Assembly: GCA_947626485.1 (NCBI GenBank)
Contig: CANQSG010000011.1
Span: 1 to 24,701 of the forward strand
Length of the DNA: 24,701 nt
Origin: an uncultured Clostridia bacterium
GTDB lineage: Bacteria; Bacillota; Clostridia; Oscillospirales; Acutalibacteraceae
Direction of reading: 5' to 3'
Made by a program: the position numbers and the translations under genes. Positions 1 through 7,719 of this stretch are shown here, one piece after another. Each line of letters starts with the position of its first letter. Positions within the stretch are counted from its first letter, which is position 1. The notes beneath the pieces are model-generated. The model worked only from the letters and a program-made list of their open reading frames with translations. It searched no databases and had not been told where the DNA came from.

Positions 1-809
1 GTGCAGACGGTTTCGATGCCGCAGAGGTTCATGTGGTACTTCGCGGTCAGGGGATAGGGCAGGCCGCCCTCCGTAAAGCCGAAGGTGCCGAGGAAGGCCT
101 GCACCGCATCGGCAGCGGGGGACGCATAATTTGCGCCGAGCCAGGCGTAGAGCTTCGGGTGGAAGTTGCACATGATGCCGCAGTAACCGCCCGCGCCCGC
201 CCGCATCGAGGAGAGCAGCGTCTGGCAGTTGGCATTCAGCAGGTGGAAATGGCTGCCCCGCAGCTGTGCGGCGCGTTCGGCCAGCAGGGCGTCGTCGCAG
301 CAGGTGTCCTTCATGTAGTAAAACCGGCCGGTCGAAAGGCACCAGTCGAGAATGCGCGGCGTGACGAGCCGCTTGTAGGGGTGTGGGCACTCGTAAAGCC
401 CCAGCTTCGCGTCGGCCGGCAGCTGCTTGAGCAGCGCCTCGGCGTTGGCGAGAAAGACGTCGTCGCCCTCGTTCGCGGGGTCGAGCCGGTTCGTGATGAG
501 GATGAGTGCGTCGGTGCCGGAATCGTAGATCGCGTTGAGCTCCTTCGCCTGATCCGCCGGCGCGTCGGAAACGTGCCCCGACGAGACGACCAGCAGCTTT
601 TTGTCGAGCGACTTCGCGTGCTCGTAGACCGCGCGGTTGAGCGCGACGCGTTCCTCGAGCGAGAGGTAAAAGATCTCGCTCGACTGGCAGACGGCGAAAA
701 TGCCGTCCAGCCCGTTTTCGGCGTACCATTCCACATACCGGCGCGCGGTGTCGAGGTCGACGCTGCCGTCCGCCCGGTAGGGCGTGATCATCGTTGTCAA
801 AATTTCCAT
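1..809 (-). CDS. Dihydrodipicolinate synthase/N-acetylneuraminate lyase (DapA/NanA) family aldolase, 3' end cut by window edge
   Basis: Read on the minus strand from an ATG at 809; about 269 codons are inside the window and the gene runs off at position 1. AGGAGG at 818-823 lies 8 nt before the ATG. The protein begins MEILTTMITPYRADGSVD, the usual first beta strand of a class I aldolase TIM barrel. Two catalytic residues are recognisable: Tyr139 in LYECP and the Schiff-base Lys167 in YYMKDTC. Their 28-residue spacing matches the Tyr133/Lys161 pair of E. coli DapA. The substrate-binding GTTGE motif of true DapA is replaced by CQSSE (residues 41-45). A substrate other than pyruvate plus aspartate semialdehyde is therefore likely, for example a sugar acid; this is inference. 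The gene lies downstream of the AAA+ gene on the same strand but has its own promoter. The superfamily is sure; the reaction is not. Confidence 0.85.
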   Translation of the reverse strand, partial: MEILTTMITPYRADGSVDLDTARRYVEWYAENGLDGIFAVCQSSEIFYLSLEERVALNRAVYEHAKSLDKKLLVVSSGHVSDAPADQAKELNAIYDSGTDALILITNRLDPANEGDDVFLANAEALLKQLPADAKLGLYECPHPYKRLVTPRILDWCLSTGRFYYMKDTCCDDALLAERAAQLRGSHFHLLNANCQTLLSSMRAGAGGYCGIMCNFHPKLYAWLGANYASPAADAVQAFLGTFGFTEGGLPYPLTAKYHMNLCGIETVC

Positions 810-830
810 AAGCTTCGCCTCCTGCCCTCT

Positions 831-859
831 ATTATACCTGCTCGCTCGGAAAAAGGCAA
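831..859 (-). promoter_or_regulatory. Sigma-A type promoter of the DapA-family gene
   Basis: On the minus strand a -35 TTGCCT (854-859) and a perfect -10 TATAAT (831-836) are separated by 17 nt. Transcription would start near 824, just before the ribosome binding site at 818-823, giving a very short leader. The neighbouring AAA+ gene ends at 900, so the two genes can be transcribed independently. Confidence 0.75.
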
Positions 860-899
860 GTGGTTTGAAGGGCAGAAGGCGCGGCTTTGCGGGATTTTT

Positions 900-2912
900 T
901 TACGCGGAGAAGCCGATGCGGCGGGGTTCGGCGGCGGCGGGCGGGGGAGAAGCGACGTCCTGCGCGCGGATGGTTTTGAGGTCCTGCTCGGTGATGTCCT
1001 CAAACGGGACGGTGAGCAGCCGCGACGCCTGATTCATCTGCGCCTGTTCGAGCAGGTTGCGCACGAACCGCCCGTTGCCGAAATCTTCCTGCGTCCGCAC
1101 GACGTCGAAGTGCAGCGCCAGCTTTTCCATCGCGTCGTCGGTCAGGCAGAGGGATTTATCCTTCGCCATCAGCCGGGCGATGTCGCAGAGCTCGCGGGTG
1201 TCGTAGTCGGCAAAGGGCACGTGGAAGGCGATGCGGGAGCGCAGGCCGGGGTTCTTGTCGAGGAAACGCTCCATCGGCTCGGGGTATCCGGCGAAAATGA
1301 CAACCACGTCCTCGCGGTGGTTTTCCCTTTCCTGCACGATGGTGTTGATGGCCTCGTCGCCGTAGCTTCCTTCCCGCTCGACCAGTGCATAGGCCTCGTC
1401 GATAAAGAGGACGCCGCCGAGCGCCGCTTTGAACTTTTCCTGCACGGTTTTCGCCGTCCACCCGACGTAGCGCGCGACAAGGTCGGCGCGCCCGACCTCG
1501 ACGAGGTGTCCGCGGGAGAGCACACCGTTGTCCTTGAGGATTTGGGCGAACAGCCGCGCGACCGTCGTCTTGGCGGTGCCGGGGTTGCCGGTGAAGACCA
1601 TGTGCATCGAGCACCGGTCGCAGGGGAAGCCCTTGTCGGCGTAGAGCTTCTGCATTTTGTAGTAAGCCAGCGCCTTTTCGAGCACGTCCTTCGCGCCGTC
1701 GAGCCCCACCATTTCCCGCAGCCGGTCGTAGGCGCTGCCCCGCGGCGCGGCGGCGAGGGCCTTCGTCTTGACGGCGGCGAGTTCCTTATACTGCGGGTAG
1801 ACCGCGGTTTTCAGCTTCGCGTTGAACCAGGTATCGAACCGCGCGCGCAGGTCTGGCGCGAGATACCCCTGCTCGTCGTTCAGCGTTTCCAGCAGCCGCT
1901 TGTCCGGCCGGACGCCCGCCTTCTTCGCAAGGCCTTTCAGAAAGACCGTCGCCCGCGCGGCGTCGGCGAATTCTTCCTGCAATTCGACGAGGGTGACCGT
2001 CCCGAGGTTTTCGTAGAAGATCGGCTTGACCTTCGCGCATTCCTGCGGCAGGCAGAAAATCGTGAGGACGCGGTTGCGGTAGCGCTTCGCCGTCTCGCAG
2101 ATGATTTCGATGGCGTCGCCGTTGCGCGTCGCCAGGTTGGAGTCCTCGGCGCATTCGTTGGCGTTAAACCGCACGATGACCGCGCCGCCGAAGCTCGCCC
2201 GGTAGAGCGCGTCGTAAATCATCTCCGGGATGTCCTCGTCGGCGTCGAAATCCAGGAAGGCGTACCGCCGGTTTTCGAGCCGGTGATTCGCGTAAAGCGC
2301 GCGCAGCAGCTGGCGGCAGGTCTCGCACCGGGTCTCCCGGTCGTCGGTCTGCACGAGATAGTGCACCGGGTGGCCGTAGCCCTTAAACGAAGCGGCGGGC
2401 GCGGTGTAAATGCGGTCGAGCTCCGGCAGGAGGGAGGAACGCATGAGGTATTTCTCGGCGGCTCGCTGAATTTCCTCGCGGCTCTGCTCGGCAATCAGGT
2501 TTTCCCCGTAGTGCAGCTCGCGGGTGTAACGGCCGGTGACCTTGTCGAGCCCGAACCGTTCCTTGACGTCGTCGTCGTCCCCGATATAGTCCTGCCGGTT
2601 GGCGGCACAGAGCAGGTCCTCGACGTCGCCGAGGGTGATTTCCGTGACCGTCCGGTCGTGCAGCGGCAGACCGATTGCCGGGAAAAACGCGTCCAACACC
2701 GCGCCCGCCTTGCCCGGACGGGTGAAAATCGCCCCCGCCGTGACGGCGCCGCCGTCGAACTCGGACACAAAGCAAAACGTGCCGTCCGCCTGCCGGCTGT
2801 TGAACCGTTCGCACTTGACGGCGAGCCTGCGGTGCGCCTCGCGCATCGTCCGCATATCGTCCTCGCCCCTGACGTCCGCGTCGGTCAAGCCTTCGATTTT
2901 GTAGAACAACAT
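900..2912 (-). CDS. CbbX/SpoVK-like AAA+ ATPase with a degenerate N-terminal half
   Basis: 670 residues. I chose the ATG at 2912 because CCTCCC (2920-2925, GGGAGG on the coding strand) precedes it; the ORF is open for ten more codons without a better site. The C-terminal half is a clear AAA+ domain: Walker A GNPGTAKTT at 442-450 (Lys448), Walker B VLFIDEAYAL with Asp505/Glu506, an arginine-finger-like LRSRIAF near 557, and a helical lid ending in RNLLEQAQ. This pattern is typical of the CbbX/SpoVK group, ring ATPases that remodel other proteins. Residues of about 190-400 resemble a second AAA+ core with strand-like YAFLDFDADED and VLTIFCLPQE segments but no P-loop, so this half probably does not hydrolyse ATP. 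There are no signal or membrane segments, so a cytosolic role is expected. The target protein is unknown. It is transcribed from the promoter at 3052-3081 with a leader of about 130 nt. Confidence 0.88.
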   Translation of the reverse strand: MLFYKIEGLTDADVRGEDDMRTMREAHRRLAVKCERFNSRQADGTFCFVSEFDGGAVTAGAIFTRPGKAGAVLDAFFPAIGLPLHDRTVTEITLGDVEDLLCAANRQDYIGDDDDVKERFGLDKVTGRYTRELHYGENLIAEQSREEIQRAAEKYLMRSSLLPELDRIYTAPAASFKGYGHPVHYLVQTDDRETRCETCRQLLRALYANHRLENRRYAFLDFDADEDIPEMIYDALYRASFGGAVIVRFNANECAEDSNLATRNGDAIEIICETAKRYRNRVLTIFCLPQECAKVKPIFYENLGTVTLVELQEEFADAARATVFLKGLAKKAGVRPDKRLLETLNDEQGYLAPDLRARFDTWFNAKLKTAVYPQYKELAAVKTKALAAAPRGSAYDRLREMVGLDGAKDVLEKALAYYKMQKLYADKGFPCDRCSMHMVFTGNPGTAKTTVARLFAQILKDNGVLSRGHLVEVGRADLVARYVGWTAKTVQEKFKAALGGVLFIDEAYALVEREGSYGDEAINTIVQERENHREDVVVIFAGYPEPMERFLDKNPGLRSRIAFHVPFADYDTRELCDIARLMAKDKSLCLTDDAMEKLALHFDVVRTQEDFGNGRFVRNLLEQAQMNQASRLLTVPFEDITEQDLKTIRAQDVASPPPAAAEPRRIGFSA

Positions 2913-3051
2913 AAAACAACCTCCCAACAACCATGTCATCATTTCGTTCTGTCAATAAGAATACCACAACCGATGTACCGAAAAAGGGACATTCCCCCCG
3001 CCGCGCGGCGATTTTTCCGCACCCTTGCCTTTCGCGCTCGGCTTTGTCCCT

Positions 3052-3081
3052 ATTATATCATACCCCCGAAAAAAATTACAA
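3052..3081 (-). promoter_or_regulatory. Promoter of the AAA+ gene, carrying the GGAAAGTTGTAATTTT box
   Basis: The minus strand reads GGAAAG then -35 TTGTAA (3076-3081), an 18-nt spacer, and a perfect -10 TATAAT (3052-3057) preceded by TGA (extended -10). It is one of five sites in the window that share the same 16-nt block over the -35. It lies in the 360-nt gap between the AAA+ gene and the lipoprotein gene, back to back with the plus-strand promoter at 3161-3189. The rest of that gap is GC-rich and shows no gene. Confidence 0.7.
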
Positions 3082-3160
3082 CTTTCCGCCCGCCCCCGCG
3101 CAGCTCGTCCGCGTTTTGCCCGGATTCGCGCGGGTTTTCTCTGCAAAATCCGCCGCCGTA

Positions 3161-3189
3161 TTTACAAACGGCGGGCGGTGTGGTATGAT
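3161..3189 (+). promoter_or_regulatory. Promoter of the lipoprotein gene (extended -10)
   Basis: -35 TTTACA (3161-3166), a 17-nt spacer, and -10 TATGAT (3184-3189) within TGTGGTATGAT. The predicted start site is near 3196, about 77 nt before the lipoprotein ATG. Confidence 0.6.
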
Positions 3190-3272
3190 AATCGTAGCGC
3201 GCGGGCTGCACCGAATTTGTCGCACCCCGCGCGATAAAATCCGGGGAAAGCCTTGTCAGGGAGGAAGGAAAG

Positions 3273-3710
3273 ATGCGTTTTCTTCAAAGAGCCGCCGCGC
3301 TGGCGGCAACGCTTTCGCTGCTTGCCGGGTGCGCCGCGCCGCAAGCCCCCGACGCGCCGAGCCAAACGTCCGCGCCCGCGCCCGCCGTTTCCCAGACGGC
3401 AGCGCCCGACGACGCGTTGGCCGACGCCGTCGCGCGCGCCCGCGAAACCTACCGCGCCGACGCGGTGTTTTACGACACGGTGACGCCGATCAAGGCGCTG
3501 CTGCTCGGCGAGACCCAGATCGTCGCCCTGACCTGCGTCGGCGGATTCGAGCAGACCGAAGCGCTCGAGCGCGCCGCCGTCGCGCGGGTGGAAACGAGCC
3601 GGCTCGCTGCCTTCGCCGTCGTGAACATCTATGACAAGACCGGCAAGAGCCTTTCGGTCACGCTCTCGCCGACCGACGCCGACGCCCTCGCCGCAGAGCT
3701 GAACGGGTGA
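3273..3710 (+). CDS. Small putative lipoprotein of unknown function
   Basis: 145 residues. The ATG follows a strong GGAGGAAGGAAAG ribosome binding site. The N-terminus is a classical lipoprotein signal: MRFLQR, a hydrophobic stretch, and the lipobox LLAGC with Cys20 as the lipidated residue. An Ala/Pro/Ser-rich linker (about 21-48) follows, then a compact domain of about 95 residues containing ETYRADAVFYDTV and FAVVNIYDKTGKSLSVTLS. I do not recognise the domain. The protein is expected to be anchored on the outer face of the cytoplasmic membrane. It forms a single-gene unit: its own promoter lies at 3161-3189 and a perfect terminator follows 4 nt after the stop. Confidence 0.8.
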   Translation: MRFLQRAAALAATLSLLAGCAAPQAPDAPSQTSAPAPAVSQTAAPDDALADAVARARETYRADAVFYDTVTPIKALLLGETQIVALTCVGGFEQTEALERAAVARVETSRLAAFAVVNIYDKTGKSLSVTLSPTDADALAAELNG

Positions 3711-3714
3711 CGGG

Positions 3715-3742
3715 AAACGGGACGGCTTTAGCCGTCCCGTTT
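3715..3742. terminator. Perfect rho-independent terminator between convergent genes
   Basis: A 12-bp perfect stem (AAACGGGACGGC with GCCGTCCCGTTT) closes a TTTA loop and is followed by TTATT. It ends the lipoprotein transcript and, being symmetrical, may also stop the minus-strand transcript arriving from 3762. Confidence 0.88.
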
Positions 3743-3761
3743 ATTAATGCGATTGTATTGC

Positions 3762-4352
3762 CTATTTGTTGTCGGTAGGGAAAAGCCGGATATGGATTCC
3801 GTTCAAACGTTCGCCCTCACTGTCCTCATCCGCTTCAAAGAAGTTGAAATAATAACGCTTTCGGTCGTCGTTCATGTTGTGTGCGTTGGTGTTTAAGTAA
3901 TAAGGATCAGAAGTGTCTGCGCAAATCCGCTCGGAGTCGGCGGTAAACGCAAAGTAACAGTTGGCGGTATCCACGTCCTCAAAATCAAGTTCGTCCGCAC
4001 CCTGCGGCTGATAATCGGCGTTGTTCAGAATGCCGCATACCATCCGATAAAAAGCCGTCAATTCATCCGGTCCTGCGTCGGCGTCGCTTTCTGCGTCGGA
4101 TTCGCTCGCCCAATCGGAAAAGTCGCCGACTTCTTCGACGTAATCCCGAAGCGGTATGTATGCGCCGTCCTCGCGATCGATCGGGAAGAAATCACATTCA
4201 TGCACCAGCCTGACGATTTCTAAGCGCATAGCGGTTTTTGCCTCGTCAAAGCTGTCAAACAGCCGCGCCTCGCTTTGAAACGTCGGCGAAGTCCAGAAAC
4301 GGCTGTCTCCTTTCTTCTCACCGAATTCGCTTGTCAATACGTACTTTGCCAT
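3762..4352 (-). CDS. Acidic hypothetical protein, short paralogue of the 6495-7643 protein
   Basis: 196 residues from the ATG at 4352, preceded by AAAAAGGGGAAATGAATC. I do not recognise the family. It is strongly acidic: 45 Asp/Glu against 18 Lys/Arg by my count. It aligns over its full length with the first 190 residues of the protein at 6495-7643. Shared blocks are the MAKY start, FDSFDEAKTAMR versus FDSFDTAKSEMR, ECDFFP versus KCDFAP, a (D)TAN..FAF block, HNM, YYF and the terminal I.I/VRL. It lacks the C-terminal DUF6273 domain of that paralogue. It is the last gene of a minus-strand cassette with the GmrSD-type nuclease, and its leader (4353-4420) is a copy of the leader of the larger paralogue. 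The acidity would fit a protein-binding or DNA-mimic role, but that is only a guess. Confidence 0.8.
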   Translation of the reverse strand: MAKYVLTSEFGEKKGDSRFWTSPTFQSEARLFDSFDEAKTAMRLEIVRLVHECDFFPIDREDGAYIPLRDYVEEVGDFSDWASESDAESDADAGPDELTAFYRMVCGILNNADYQPQGADELDFEDVDTANCYFAFTADSERICADTSDPYYLNTNAHNMNDDRKRYYFNFFEADEDSEGERLNGIHIRLFPTDNK

Positions 4353-4420
4353 GATTCATTTCCCCTTTTTCATATTTATAGATTTTCATTCGCAATGGAA
4401 AAGAAGTATGAGCAGTCTAG
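4353..4420 (-). repeat. Duplicated leader, copy A (upstream of the short paralogue)
   Basis: This stretch and 7644-7719 align with a few gaps. On the plus strand both share CATGATTCATT, GATTTTCAT, CGCA and GCAGTCTA in the same order, with a similar sequence between. The homology therefore continues past the start codons into non-coding DNA, which implies that gene plus leader were duplicated as a unit. Confidence 0.65.
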
Positions 4421-4453
4421 CGTGAGCAGTAGCATTGTTTAATATGTATTATT

Positions 4454-6331
4454 TCATTCTTGCCCGTCGGCTCCGAAAATGAAGTTTACGATTCTGTTTG
4501 CTGCCTTTTCCGTCGCTTTGGCGATGTCATCTTTTGTCCAATATTTCTGTTCGTTGCCTTCATATTCCTTCGCAAGATAGGACGCTATAGGATATTTGCT
4601 GTCCTTATAGCCGCCTTTTTCGCTGACGCTTTTCGAAATTTTTGTTCTGAACCATGCGTCTCCCGCCGAACGGTTGATCGTTTCCTCGAGCAGGATTTTA
4701 TTGCCCAGTTTGTCTACAACCACTTTAAATTCATCTTCGTCCGCAATATTTGCGTCTGCCCGTATTTGCGAATGATCTCTTCCGCTCTGCGGCATGATGT
4801 GTTCAATATCCGGCTTGTCAATAGCAAAAGGAATGTTGTTCTCTTGTGCGAAGAGATATTCATTAAGATAAACCAGCGAGTTGTCGTTGCAATCATTTGC
4901 TTGTGAAAGAAGTTTTTCCTTCTCGAACGACTTATTGATATGGTTTATAAAATCGGTTTTAATCTCTTCTTCCGAGACTTTTTCATCGACAAGCTTTATT
5001 TCTTCCTCAAATAAAAACGTTTTAATATATTTGCTTGAAAAACCAAAGTCGACCAACGCAAACGCGGCAAAAAGGCGCAAAAAGCTTTCCGCCACAACCG
5101 TTATTTTCTCTTCGGTAATTTCTTTTTCGTCAAGCCTTAACAGGTAGCTTGCAAAAAACAGCTTTGCGTTCACGTTAAACTTCAAAAGCACCTTGACAGC
5201 GGTATAGTCCGAAACCTTTTCCCACGCTTTTCCGAGTCTGATTAGGTCCTCGCACAACTCTATCGGCTGCTCGTTTAATTTCTTGCTGCCCGCCGTTTTT
5301 TCGTTTTGCACGTCTTGTGTAAAATAGCGTCTAAGACCCGGCGTCCTTACGCTGATAGCGCCGGACGGTTTGGTTTCGCTCTCCGCCGTGCGGAGGTAAT
5401 ACATATATTGCATTAAAAGTCCGAAGATGTCGGAAACCCCGCATTTTTCCAGCAATTCAGCTTGATACCTAAAGTCACGCCACTTCTTGTCGTATGCGGT
5501 TTTGTCTTTCGCCGCCGCATACATTTTTGCCGATATGATATCCGCATCACTTAAGGGTTGTCCGTCGGCGTTCAAAGAGTTGAACATTTCGATTGCTTGC
5601 CCGATTTGCCAGCTTTTAATCTCTATGACTTCGCAATTTTTTAACAAGGTTTTAGTAAAGCCGTTTATCTCGGAAGCGCTCTCCCTCCGTAATTGATCGT
5701 AGAAAAATCTGAAATTGCGGAAGAAATTTGTGAATTTGTTGTCCTTTTGCTTATATGGGATTTTGTAATAGTTAGAGTCTGCATCGGAATAGGTTGCAGA
5801 TTGCATAATGGTTACAAAATCGGATACAAAGTGTTCGTTTTCGTTGATGGATTCATTTTTCAGGGCAACCAATTTTTTATATATTTTTTCGCCGTCCGAT
5901 TCGTCCGGACAATCAGGGATTTCGTCGGTATCCACGCGGTAGAGTATATTGATTATTTCTTTTCTGCGGTCACGCAAAGCGTTACGCAGACTTCTGCTGT
6001 CCTCGTCGTCGCGCATCGCATTGATTTCTTCATTGATTCTTATGAGCAACGCCTTTAACAGTAAAAGAAAGGTTGTGGTCCTTTGCTGACCGTCAATCAA
6101 TTCAAGTCGCTTATCCCCGTCGGAGCAGCTTATAATAATTGTGCCAAAAAAATGACTTTCTTTTCCGCCGTTGTCAATGTAGTCGTTGACGTCCTGCCAC
6201 AGCTTATCGCACTGTGTAATTCCCCAGGTATAGGGCCTTTGGTACGCCGGGACGACAAAGGAGGCCTCTTCGTCTGCGGGTTTCAGGTACTCCCCGATTT
6301 TTAATAATTTCGGTTCAATGTTTTTTGCCAT
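4454..6331 (-). CDS. DUF262/DUF1524 domain protein, GmrSD-type restriction nuclease
   Basis: 625 residues. The ATG at 6331 is chosen because GGAGGAGATACTT stands directly before it; 15 further upstream codons are open but have no such site. The N-terminal DUF262 domain (ParB/Srx-like, nucleotide-binding) shows VPAYQRPYTW (27-36) and IDGQQRTTT (79-87). A long helical middle follows. The C-terminal DUF1524 domain is an HNH-type nuclease: IEHIMPQ at 509-515 (Glu510, His511), then LGNKILLEETINRSAGDAWF. Both halves of GmrS and GmrD are thus fused in one chain. The family includes type IV enzymes that cut phage DNA with modified, often glucosylated, bases, using NTP. Its place between two paralogous unknown proteins suggests a three-gene anti-phage cassette (inference). 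It is much richer in A+T than the core genes, a sign of transfer. The domain call is firm; the target is unknown. Confidence 0.92.
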   Translation of the reverse strand: MAKNIEPKLLKIGEYLKPADEEASFVVPAYQRPYTWGITQCDKLWQDVNDYIDNGGKESHFFGTIIISCSDGDKRLELIDGQQRTTTFLLLLKALLIRINEEINAMRDDEDSRSLRNALRDRRKEIINILYRVDTDEIPDCPDESDGEKIYKKLVALKNESINENEHFVSDFVTIMQSATYSDADSNYYKIPYKQKDNKFTNFFRNFRFFYDQLRRESASEINGFTKTLLKNCEVIEIKSWQIGQAIEMFNSLNADGQPLSDADIISAKMYAAAKDKTAYDKKWRDFRYQAELLEKCGVSDIFGLLMQYMYYLRTAESETKPSGAISVRTPGLRRYFTQDVQNEKTAGSKKLNEQPIELCEDLIRLGKAWEKVSDYTAVKVLLKFNVNAKLFFASYLLRLDEKEITEEKITVVAESFLRLFAAFALVDFGFSSKYIKTFLFEEEIKLVDEKVSEEEIKTDFINHINKSFEKEKLLSQANDCNDNSLVYLNEYLFAQENNIPFAIDKPDIEHIMPQSGRDHSQIRADANIADEDEFKVVVDKLGNKILLEETINRSAGDAWFRTKISKSVSEKGGYKDSKYPIASYLAKEYEGNEQKYWTKDDIAKATEKAANRIVNFIFGADGQE

Positions 6332-6356
6332 AAGTATCTCCTCCAATATTTTTATT

Positions 6357-6402
6357 AAGGTTGTCGAGTTATGCAACCTTTGCTTAGGATAACATATCCA
6401 AG
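6357..6402 (-). promoter_or_regulatory. Two dyads in front of the GmrSD-type gene
   Basis: AAGGTTG (6357-6363) and CAACCTT (6374-6380) form a 7-bp inverted repeat with a 10-nt loop. Beside it, GGATA-ACA-TATCC (6387-6399) is a second palindrome, extended by CTT/AAG on its flanks. They lie 26-70 nt before the start codon in a 163-nt gap. They could be operator sites or a leader hairpin limiting expression of a nuclease. No convincing -35/-10 pair was found here. Confidence 0.4.
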
Positions 6403-6494
6403 GGAAATGATCGAATAAATTTTCCGAAACACCGTCGCGGTATTTCCGGCATTGCCGGGCGTTGTCGTACGGTGCAAACTACGAAGGGATTGTA

Positions 6495-7643
6495 TCAGTC
6501 GCCCGTTTTCACCCACATCGCCGGTCTTACGCCGTCGGTGGAATCCGACAGCATAAGCGCGTTGATCTGTCCGTCGTCGCACACGTGACAGAGGTAGCCG
6601 GGCGAAGTTTCGTTTGCGGTGCGCAGCCACCAAAAGGCATATGGATCTTGAATGTTCGTTTGATATTCTTCGCTTGTCTTTTGTCTGGTATAATCGCTAT
6701 AACCGGCTCTCGCGTCCTTCGGATCGGAAAAATATTTTTTGTAATCGTCAAGGCTTAATAAAAATATTTTATCGTCCGGCAGAACGTTTGCGATTTTTTC
6801 TCGTTCTTCGTCGTCAAAAGCAGTCGCGATAAATTCGCCGTTCAGCCAATCGCGCAAACCGCTGTTTTCCCATTTGTTGTCCCGCTCTGCGGAAAAAACA
6901 AGGTTGTCGATCACGTTTTCGGTGATCAGCAGCGTCATGCCGCCTTTCTTATCAAGCACGCGCCAAGTAAGCGGACTTGCCGTTTTTCCGCCTTTGTCCT
7001 GCACGTAGCGCCCGAAGGTCACGGTTTCATAGCTTTTCGGCTGTTCGGCGGGCTTGGACTTTTTCTTTTTCGCGTCGGTCAAAAGCCGCACCGAGATCGC
7101 GTTGACGACCCTGCCGTCGTCATCGGTGTCCTCATAAATAAAATAATAGGGCTTTGCGCTGTCTGTCATATTGTGGATGTTCATTTTCAGCGTTTTCCCG
7201 TAGTAGTCATAATCGGCAAGGATGGAATCTTTGTTTCCCACAAAGGCAAAATTCCAATTTGCGTCGTCGGTATCCTTCACGTCGAGATCGGTATCTTCGC
7301 AGAAATAGTCTGGATCGCTTACGATTTTTCGGATGATTTCTCCCAACGCGTGTACCCCTCCTTCTTCCGCCGTCCCTATCACCAGTTCGTATTCGCCGTT
7401 TTCGGCCGGCATAAGATGTGGGGTGCTATCACAAAAGCCCCGGAGAGGTTCGTATTCGCCGTTTTCAAACGGCGCAAAATCGCACTTTTTCACAACGCGT
7501 TTTACCGTTTTGCGCATTTCGGATTTTGCGGTATCAAACGAATCAAAGATTTTTACGGTTTCTTTACAGTCGGTTTGCTCGCCCCACCATTCGGCGTTTT
7601 CCGCCTTGGTCTTGATCTCAGTCCATAAGATATACTTTGCCAT
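6495..7643 (-). CDS. Two-domain protein: paralogue of the 196-residue protein fused to DUF6273
   Basis: 382 residues from the ATG at 7643, preceded by AAGGAGGAATGAATC. Residues 1-190 are the same unknown domain as the protein at 3762-4352. A basic, proline-containing linker (KKKKSKPAEQPK, 192-203) leads to a C-terminal domain (about 207-380) that I read as DUF6273. Its marks are VTFGRY, TWRVLDKKGG, LLITENVID, KWENSGLRDWLNGEF, DDKIFLLSLDDYKKYF, YAFWWLR and GVRPAMWV. DUF6273 is common in Clostridia and has an FGE/C-type-lectin-like pattern (WWLR ... GVRPA); I know of no proven function. The gene is first in the minus-strand cassette and is followed after 163 nt by the GmrSD-type gene. No signal peptide is seen, so a cytosolic role is likely. 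Confidence 0.82.
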   Translation of the reverse strand: MAKYILWTEIKTKAENAEWWGEQTDCKETVKIFDSFDTAKSEMRKTVKRVVKKCDFAPFENGEYEPLRGFCDSTPHLMPAENGEYELVIGTAEEGGVHALGEIIRKIVSDPDYFCEDTDLDVKDTDDANWNFAFVGNKDSILADYDYYGKTLKMNIHNMTDSAKPYYFIYEDTDDDGRVVNAISVRLLTDAKKKKSKPAEQPKSYETVTFGRYVQDKGGKTASPLTWRVLDKKGGMTLLITENVIDNLVFSAERDNKWENSGLRDWLNGEFIATAFDDEEREKIANVLPDDKIFLLSLDDYKKYFSDPKDARAGYSDYTRQKTSEEYQTNIQDPYAFWWLRTANETSPGYLCHVCDDGQINALMLSDSTDGVRPAMWVKTGD

Positions 7644-7719
7644 GATTCATTCCTCCTTGAATTGATGCTTTTCTATTTACGGATTTTCATCCGCATCGGA
7701 CAAGAAATGCGCAGTCTAT
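7644..7719 (-). repeat. Duplicated leader, copy B (upstream of the DUF6273 protein)
   Basis: Homologous to 4353-4420. In the coding direction this copy contains CGGATGAAAATCCG, a short hairpin with a GAAA loop, followed by an AAGGAGG ribosome binding site. The sequence GACTGCNCAT is shared by both copies near the upstream end. Confidence 0.65.

Noticed and set aside
33..3188. 1051-codon plus-strand ORF
   Set aside because: It is antisense to the aldolase and AAA+ genes, has no ribosome binding site and no recognisable domain, and arises from the high GC content.
6495..7643. Diversity-generating retroelement target (C-type-lectin-like end GVRPA)
   Set aside because: No reverse transcriptase, template repeat or A-biased variable repeat is present in the window.
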